8,545 bases of DNA. Source: Thermoplasmata archaeon (GTDB lineage Archaea > Thermoplasmatota > Thermoplasmata > Thermoplasmatales > Aciduliprofundaceae). The notes beneath the pieces are model-generated. The model saw only the letters and a list, made by a program, of their open reading frames with translations. It was not told the origin of the DNA and ran no database searches. The stretch spans positions 1 to 8,545 of the forward strand of contig JAGHBQ010000167.1 in the NCBI GenBank assembly GCA_021160945.1, given 5' to 3'. The first letter of the stretch is position 1. Every line of letters starts with the position of its first letter. The position numbers and the translations under genes are program-made. This document shows positions 4,928 to 8,545 of the stretch, piece after piece.

Positions 4928-6182
4928 CTTAATCCCGAACTTAGGCTCCCTAATCAATTTAAATACTCTACCTTTCCTACTCGTCCTCTTGGCTCTTTTC
5001 ATAGTGATACTTATACTCATAATCTCAAGACCTAAGAAGAGAAAAGTAAAGAAAATCAGGAAAAAAGAACCACGGGTTCAAATCCCCGCATCTGCACAGA
5101 AGAAAAAACCCAGTAAAGTTGCAAAACTTAAATTTTATCTTGTAAAGGGAATTGGGATGATAGCAATACACGTTGTTCCATTACTCCTCCTTGCATATTT
5201 TCTCTACAATTATAAACTCATCACTCAGATCATCATATACACAATTTATGGCATAGTGTACTGGTACATGCCATACCTGAAAGAAGCATTGCACTATCTT
5301 CTTGAATTCCTATTCCCACTTGGCATATACACACTCATAGGCATATTTCTCTGGGCCCTCATACTCTGGCCAGCATTACGCAAATATTTTCCGCCGCTCT
5401 TCCTGGACACAGATGGGATAGAGCTTAGAGAAGGAAGAGTATGGTGGAGGACTCCAAACAAAATTACGAATAAATTAGAAAAATGGGCTAGGGCAGGAGG
5501 AATAAATTACAAAAATGAAAGTATCTGGCTTTACAGAGTTGGGAAGCTTATCAACCCGTTCAAACCTCTCAAAAGTTTAAACAAGTTATATGTGCCTGAG
5601 GAAGTAAAAGAATATATAGACATACAGCCCAAGCGCATCGTTTTACGCAATCTGTACATTCTCAAATATCGAGATGGATACATCCTCTCACACTCAAGAT
5701 TCAGGAGCGAAGACATAGATATCGAAACTCTCAACAAAACAATAAAAGAAGATGCAACACGCATCTCCAGCACGGTTGGAGATTATGCTCTCACAAATCC
5801 CGAGCTTAGAGTGAAAAATGTCTCTTCTGCACTCTTCTGGGTTCCTCCTGCAAATCTTGAGATTAAGGAGCATTTGAATGTATCCACGGAGGAAGTTGGA
5901 TTTCAGATTCTTTCCGAGCTGCTGGAGAAATACGATAGAAACAAAGACAAGGCAATGAGAGACGGAGTTATCACAGCTGAGGAAATTTCAGGAATGCTCC
6001 TTCCGATATTTAATCAGATTCTTATGTATGCAAACAGCATCAAGGCAAAGTTTGGCAATGAAGACATTCCAGATCCTCCAGAGCTAAAAGATAACCTCAT
6101 CACGCTTAGCCAGATGGAATCTTACATTAACGGAATCAGAAGTGCAATCGCAACATACAGAAACCCGGAGGTGTTCAGGTGA
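4911..6182 (+). CDS. polytopic membrane protein with large C-terminal domain
   Basis: A 423-residue protein. The ATG at 4911 is preferred over the in-frame TTG at 4902 because GGAGGAGG (4894-4901) gives normal spacing. The likely membrane segments are 20-39, 78-100, 102-120 and 131-156. A very basic linker (about 41-72, RPKKRKVKKIRKKEP) joins the first two. The C-terminal domain (about 160-423) is soluble and mixed, with Trp-rich, Arg-rich patches (EGRVWWRTP) and a helical end. A DGVITAEE segment (351-358) looks like the second half of an EF-hand loop but lacks the first-half ligands. No known family is recognised. Among archaeal viruses such proteins are often structural or membrane-remodelling. 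Its stop overlaps the next start (GTGA, 6179-6182), so they are coupled. Confidence 0.75.
   Translation: MKSLSNLIPNLGSLINLNTLPFLLVLLALFIVILILIISRPKKRKVKKIRKKEPRVQIPASAQKKKPSKVAKLKFYLVKGIGMIAIHVVPLLLLAYFLYNYKLITQIIIYTIYGIVYWYMPYLKEALHYLLEFLFPLGIYTLIGIFLWALILWPALRKYFPPLFLDTDGIELREGRVWWRTPNKITNKLEKWARAGGINYKNESIWLYRVGKLINPFKPLKSLNKLYVPEEVKEYIDIQPKRIVLRNLYILKYRDGYILSHSRFRSEDIDIETLNKTIKEDATRISSTVGDYALTNPELRVKNVSSALFWVPPANLEIKEHLNVSTEEVGFQILSELLEKYDRNKDKAMRDGVITAEEISGMLLPIFNQILMYANSIKAKFGNEDIPDPPELKDNLITLSQMESYINGIRSAIATYRNPEVFR
5074..5096 (+). other. tRNA 3'-end-like sequence inside the membrane-protein gene (possible att core)
   Basis: GGG (5074-5076), then the 7-base T-loop TTCAAAT (5077-5083), CCCCG (5084-5088), the 7-base acceptor-like CATCTGC (5089-5095) and a discriminator-like A (5096) match the spacing of tRNA positions 51-73 exactly. 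The 5' side lacks the rest of the T-stem and there is no full tRNA. It encodes RVQIPASA in the low-constraint linker after the first membrane span. Tyrosine integrases often use tRNA 3' ends as attachment cores, so this could be an attP core, or a chance match. Confidence 0.3.
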
Positions 6183-6538
6183 ATAATGGTGAAATGTTTA
6201 TCAGGAAGATAGATTATCCAGTGCTTTTACTCTTTCACATAGATCGTATTCTCTCAGCTATAAACGAGAATGGAATAACTGCAATTGTAGAAACATCGGT
6301 GGATGCATTGTGGGCAACTGTCACAGATGAGCTCAAAAAAGATAAAATAGAGATTTGGGAAGAAATAGCAAATCGTGAAATCACAGGTAAAACAGAATAT
6401 GAAAAAATGCTCCAGGGTAAGCAGAGAGTCCTTGATAAACTACAGCTTATTATGAACATCTTAGGAGAGAACGGTTTCTTATATCGCTCAAGCTACGAAG
6501 AACTCATAGGTGATGAGGTGAGCATTGATGAAGATTAG
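6179..6538 (+). CDS. small acidic helical protein, unknown function
   Basis: A 119-residue protein with a GTG start at 6179. GGAGGTG (6167-6173) lies five bases upstream, and the GTG overlaps the stop of the membrane-protein gene as GTGA. A downstream ATG at 6194 lacks a comparable site. It begins MNNGEMFIRKIDYPVLLLFH and is mostly helix, with charged amphipathic stretches at 50-66 and 72-92 (TEYEKMLQGKQRVLDKLQL). It ends in the acidic EELIGDEVSIDED. The early hydrophobic patch (PVLLLFHI) is too short for a membrane span. No family is recognised. Placed between the membrane protein and the ATPase and overlapping the ATPase start by 11 bases, it may be a partner or adaptor of one of them. Confidence 0.65.
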   Translation: MNNGEMFIRKIDYPVLLLFHIDRILSAINENGITAIVETSVDALWATVTDELKKDKIEIWEEIANREITGKTEYEKMLQGKQRVLDKLQLIMNILGENGFLYRSSYEELIGDEVSIDED

Positions 6539-7436
6539 AATAAATTATATCATGCATCTTGTTCTAATTTCTTTTCATAGAATTCTTCACAACAAAGATG
6601 TAACGATTGCAATTGTAGGAAAGAAAGGCAATGCGAAGAGCACTTTAATGCTCTATCTTGGCATTCACTCAGCAGTTTTGAGAAAGTACTATGCGAAATA
6701 TCACACACTCAAAATTGACAAAGAAAAACTCTCACAAATTGAGATAGATTTTGAAAAAGATGTTCTTGATTATATCACATGGATCCCATCACGCTGGCTT
6801 GAGAACATGGTAAAGGCACCACGCTTCACGGCAGTGGGTCTGGATGAAGCAGGAAATGCCTGGGCATCTCGACGCTTCAATGAAGAAGTAAATAAAATTC
6901 TCAATGAAACGCAGCAATCAAATAGGTTTCTCGGACAGATAAAAGTACTCACAATGCCACACCTTGGAGACATAGACAGCGGTGGAAGAAAAAATGCAAA
7001 TTTCTATGTGGATATGTTCAAACAAGGAAGGGGAAAGGTGTATTTTCTTGCAAGTGATAGTTTTAGCGGAAAGCAATACAGATATTCACTACATATAGGA
7101 AAAAAGGATTACATCATTTCAACTAAGCCTCTTCCTAAAAAGATCTACAAATTGTATGAAAAGAGAAAGATGAGCACAGAAGTACAGCGTTATTTGGATA
7201 GAATTGCACAACTCAAAGAGATCGAGGCAAGAGAGGTAAGAGAATCAGCGTTCAAGCGTGCAGTTCAGACAGCAATAGAGCTACTCACAAATGCAGAGGA
7301 AAAGATACTCACAAAGACAGGTAAACTTAAAGCATCCTATCTTGCAGCAAAGGCTGAGGTATCATATCAAATCGCCTATAAGGTAAAGGCGATTTATGAG
7401 GCAGAGGGCCTTGATGGACTGCGGGCACTCACATAA
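6528..7436 (+). CDS. P-loop ATPase, Zot/HerA-like (morphogenesis or translocation)
   Basis: A 302-residue P-loop NTPase. The ATG at 6528 is preferred over TTG 6525 because GAGGTGA (6515-6521) is six bases upstream. Walker A is GKKGNAKST (31-39), with Ala in place of the usual Gly before the catalytic Lys37. Walker B is FTAVGLDEAG (100-109), with acidic Asp106 and Glu107. A downstream block QSNRFLGQIKVLTMPHLGDI (130-149) matches the position of the third strand and sensor in Zot, FtsK and HerA-type ATPases, whose equivalents drive filamentous-phage assembly (pI/Zot) or DNA translocation. The C-terminal part (about 205-302) is helical and basic. Unlike phage pI/Zot, no membrane span is present, so the upstream membrane proteins would have to anchor it. 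It precedes the coat-like gene. The ATPase call is firm. The assembly role is inferred from context. Confidence 0.8.
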   Translation: MKIRINYIMHLVLISFHRILHNKDVTIAIVGKKGNAKSTLMLYLGIHSAVLRKYYAKYHTLKIDKEKLSQIEIDFEKDVLDYITWIPSRWLENMVKAPRFTAVGLDEAGNAWASRRFNEEVNKILNETQQSNRFLGQIKVLTMPHLGDIDSGGRKNANFYVDMFKQGRGKVYFLASDSFSGKQYRYSLHIGKKDYIISTKPLPKKIYKLYEKRKMSTEVQRYLDRIAQLKEIEAREVRESAFKRAVQTAIELLTNAEEKILTKTGKLKASYLAAKAEVSYQIAYKVKAIYEAEGLDGLRALT

Positions 7437-7441
7437 TTTTT
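7437..7441 (+). terminator. short T5 after the ATPase gene
   Basis: Five T directly follow the stop at 7434-7436. This is a weak terminator at best. Read-through into the coat-like gene is possible. Confidence 0.25.
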
Positions 7442-7446
7442 GAGCA

Positions 7447-7454
7447 TTTATATT
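7447..7454 (+). promoter_or_regulatory. TATA-box candidate (distal) for the coat-like gene
   Basis: TTTATATT lies 70 bases upstream of the ATG at 7524. The predicted start would be near 7476, giving a leader of about 48 bases that contains the hairpin. Confidence 0.35.
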
Positions 7455-7463
7455 TGCAAGTTC

Positions 7464-7471
7464 TTTAAATA
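7464..7471 (+). promoter_or_regulatory. TATA-box candidate (proximal) for the coat-like gene
   Basis: TTTAAATA at this position would place transcription start at about 7491-7496, so the mRNA would begin at or next to the 7493-7512 hairpin. It suggests a dedicated, probably strong promoter for the structural genes. Confidence 0.5.
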
Positions 7472-7484
7472 GTTACCGAAATAA

Positions 7485-7516
7485 GTTAACAACTGCGGGT
7501 TAACAACCGCAGGAGG
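7485..7516 (+). promoter_or_regulatory. leader hairpin and direct repeat over the coat-gene ribosome site
   Basis: CTGCGG (7493-7498) and CCGCAG (7507-7512) form a perfect 6-bp stem with an 8-base loop. The right arm shares its last base with the Shine-Dalgarno GGAGG (7512-7516), which lies seven bases before the ATG at 7524. GTTAACAAC followed by T/C and GC is also directly repeated at 7485-7496 and 7499-7510 (14-base period). The hairpin may protect the mRNA 5' end or tune translation, and the repeats may be protein sites. Confidence 0.6.
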
Positions 7517-7523
7517 AAAGAAG

Positions 7524-7841
7524 ATGAAGAAGAAAATATGGAATAGGTTGAAGAAGGCGAAAACAAAGGTAGTGATTGCAGCGCTTTTCAGTCTACTTGT
7601 TGCATCTCTGGCATTTGTCAATGCAGCCCCAGGAATGCTTTTTGCCTCGCAGATGAATATATTTGCTCTTGAGACGACAAGTGTAGATATCTCAAATACT
7701 ACAAGCACGATGACCACGCTATTCATAACGCTGATAACTGTGATGATCCCGCTCATCATAATCATGGCATATCTGGGCATATTCCAGGACTTCATTGGCG
7801 GAATAGGTAAGGCATTCAGTGGACTATTTAAGAGGCAGTAA
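7524..7841 (+). CDS. candidate major coat / filament subunit with signal peptide and one mature membrane span
   Basis: A 105-residue protein. Residues 1-15 are very basic (KKKIWNRLKKAKTK). A hydrophobic stretch 16-33 then ends in FVNA|AP, a good signal peptidase site after Ala34. The mature protein of about 71 residues has a polar Ser/Thr region with an NTT sequon (58-60), a membrane helix (65-85, LFITLITVMIPLIIIMAYLG) and a Gly-rich basic C-terminus (GGIGKAFSGLFKRQ). This plan (cleaved leader, short outside part, one span, basic inner tail) is that of filamentous-phage pVIII. If the leader is not cleaved, two hydrophobic segments also fit the small coat proteins of spindle-shaped archaeal viruses. 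A dedicated promoter, AGGAGG at ideal spacing and the leader hairpin point to high expression. Identity as coat protein is inferred, not shown. Confidence 0.7.
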   Translation: MKKKIWNRLKKAKTKVVIAALFSLLVASLAFVNAAPGMLFASQMNIFALETTSVDISNTTSTMTTLFITLITVMIPLIIIMAYLGIFQDFIGGIGKAFSGLFKRQ

Positions 7842-7881
7842 CTCTCTCATCTTCTAATTTTTTGCAGGGGGTGAGAGAGTT
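7840..7881 (+). promoter_or_regulatory. stem-loop sequestering ribosome site and TTG start of the downstream gene
   Basis: AACTCTCTCA (7840-7849) pairs perfectly over 10 bases with TGAGAGAGTT (7872-7881). A wobble and a C-G pair can extend it to 12. The left arm begins in the stop codon of the coat-like gene. The right arm covers the end of the ribosome site GGGGGTGA (7867-7874) and the first two bases of the TTG start. The loop carries a T6 run. It could act as partial terminator, mRNA end protection or translational brake. Confidence 0.65.
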
Positions 7882-8545
7882 GCACAAGGCATTTACAATA
7901 GCGATCGTAGCTGTAATGTTATTCAGTTCGCTCGCACTCCTCTCAGCACCGACGGCGAGGGCTGAGACGATCAGCAACGAGAAGATAGGCACATACACAT
8001 TGTTCGAGCACGACTTTACGAAGGATGCGGGAAAAGACCCGCATTTGGTTTTCACAGAATCTAACGCGCAAGCAACACCGAGCATCACGATGACTGAGTA
8101 TGGAGCGCGCATATACTTCAGGCACACAACATCAGACTCGATAGTGAGTGAATATGTAGTAATTGCGGCGGGAGATTTGGCAACGATATATACATATAAT
8201 CTTACAGTTGTCTTTGAAAAGGGATACAAGATAAGTGATATAGGTATTTCAATAGACTTGCATGGGCGTGCTCTGTCGGCAAACACTTTCACGTGGGCTG
8301 CAATTTTTTATAATGGCAATACGGAGAACACACACAAGCTTCAGGTGTGGACAACTGAACTGGCATCTAACAGTCCGAATACAGAGACGCTAGGGGATGA
8401 CTACATAGATGACACTCATTACAAATACTACGTGCATCTACGCATAAATGGTGTAAATCATACGATAGGGGTACAACTTGCCAACTTGACTACGTCTACA
8501 AACTGGGTATATGTGCAGATGCCTTATGCAGCACCATATACATAC
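7880..8545 (+). CDS. secreted protein with signal peptide (3' partial); candidate spike or adsorption protein
   Basis: The frame is open to the window end (222 codons). The TTG at 7880 is preferred: the ribosome site GGGGGTGA (7867-7874) lies five bases upstream and contains the alternative in-frame GTG at 7871. The N-terminus (HKAFTIAIVAVMLFSSLALL, then SAPTARA|E) is a classic signal peptide with cleavage after about residue 28. The mature part is rich in Thr, Ser, Tyr and predicted strands, with three N-glycosylation sequons (NLT, NHT, NLT), no Cys, and no membrane span so far. This fits an extracellular beta-rich domain such as a virion spike, adhesin or surface protein. Whether a C-terminal anchor exists cannot be seen. 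Its place after the coat-like gene suits a minor surface component. No family is recognised. Confidence 0.75.
   Translation, partial: MHKAFTIAIVAVMLFSSLALLSAPTARAETISNEKIGTYTLFEHDFTKDAGKDPHLVFTESNAQATPSITMTEYGARIYFRHTTSDSIVSEYVVIAAGDLATIYTYNLTVVFEKGYKISDIGISIDLHGRALSANTFTWAAIFYNGNTENTHKLQVWTTELASNSPNTETLGDDYIDDTHYKYYVHLRINGVNHTIGVQLANLTTSTNWVYVQMPYAAPYTY

Noticed and set aside
5937..5990. EF-hand-like DRNKD...DGVITAEE in the four-span membrane protein
   Set aside because: The spacing has an insertion and the first-half calcium ligands do not align, so it is not a canonical EF-hand.
7828..8292. Long reverse-strand open frame opposite the secreted protein
   Set aside because: It lies antisense to a frame with a signal peptide, ribosome site and open end. 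It has no ribosome site or domain of its own, and no other gene is on the minus strand.
1..8545. CRISPR array, rRNA or complete tRNA gene
   Set aside because: No regularly spaced repeats, rRNA-like conserved segments or full cloverleaf could be found on either strand.

Overview
The window looks like part of an integrated provirus or plasmid-virus element from an archaeon, most likely a thermophilic euryarchaeon. The evidence for this is strong GGAGGTGA-type Shine-Dalgarno sites, archaeal TATA boxes of the TTTAAAAA/TTATATAAT type, poly-T tracts after genes, heavy use of AGA/AGG and ATA codons, and frequent GTG and TTG starts. Every gene I can support lies on the + strand. Many are joined by 4-base ATGA or GTGA overlaps, as in compact viral genomes. 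The host assignment is inference, because no rRNA, tRNA or host housekeeping gene is present.

Left part (1-1785): the acidic tail of an unknown protein, two small unknown proteins, a complete tyrosine recombinase with all its catalytic residues, and a small basic protein at its 3' end. A 14-base T-tract and a striking three-copy repeat (1803-1841) separate this block from the next.

Middle part (1861-3835): a winged-helix DNA-binding protein, a 30-residue single-span membrane peptide that is easy to miss, a second small winged-helix-like protein, and a serine recombinase. The 203-base gap 3836-4038 holds a likely terminator, an imperfect dyad and two TATA-like boxes.

Right part (4039-8545): a second transcription unit with a small unknown protein, a one-span membrane protein, a four-span membrane protein, a small acidic protein and a P-loop ATPase resembling Zot/HerA-type morphogenesis or translocation ATPases. 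After a fresh promoter comes a 105-residue protein with signal peptide and one mature membrane span (candidate major coat or filament subunit). Next is a secreted, sequon-bearing protein cut off by the window end (candidate spike or adsorption protein). Both of these last genes have RNA hairpins touching their ribosome binding sites.

Together the genes suggest an element that integrates and rearranges DNA (two recombinases), controls itself (two winged-helix proteins), and builds a membrane-associated virion or filament (membrane proteins, ATPase, coat-like subunit, secreted surface protein). The order ATPase, small coat-like protein, hairpin, larger secreted protein recalls filamentous phages, while a small two-hydrophobic-segment coat also fits spindle-shaped archaeal viruses. 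The sequence alone does not decide between them.
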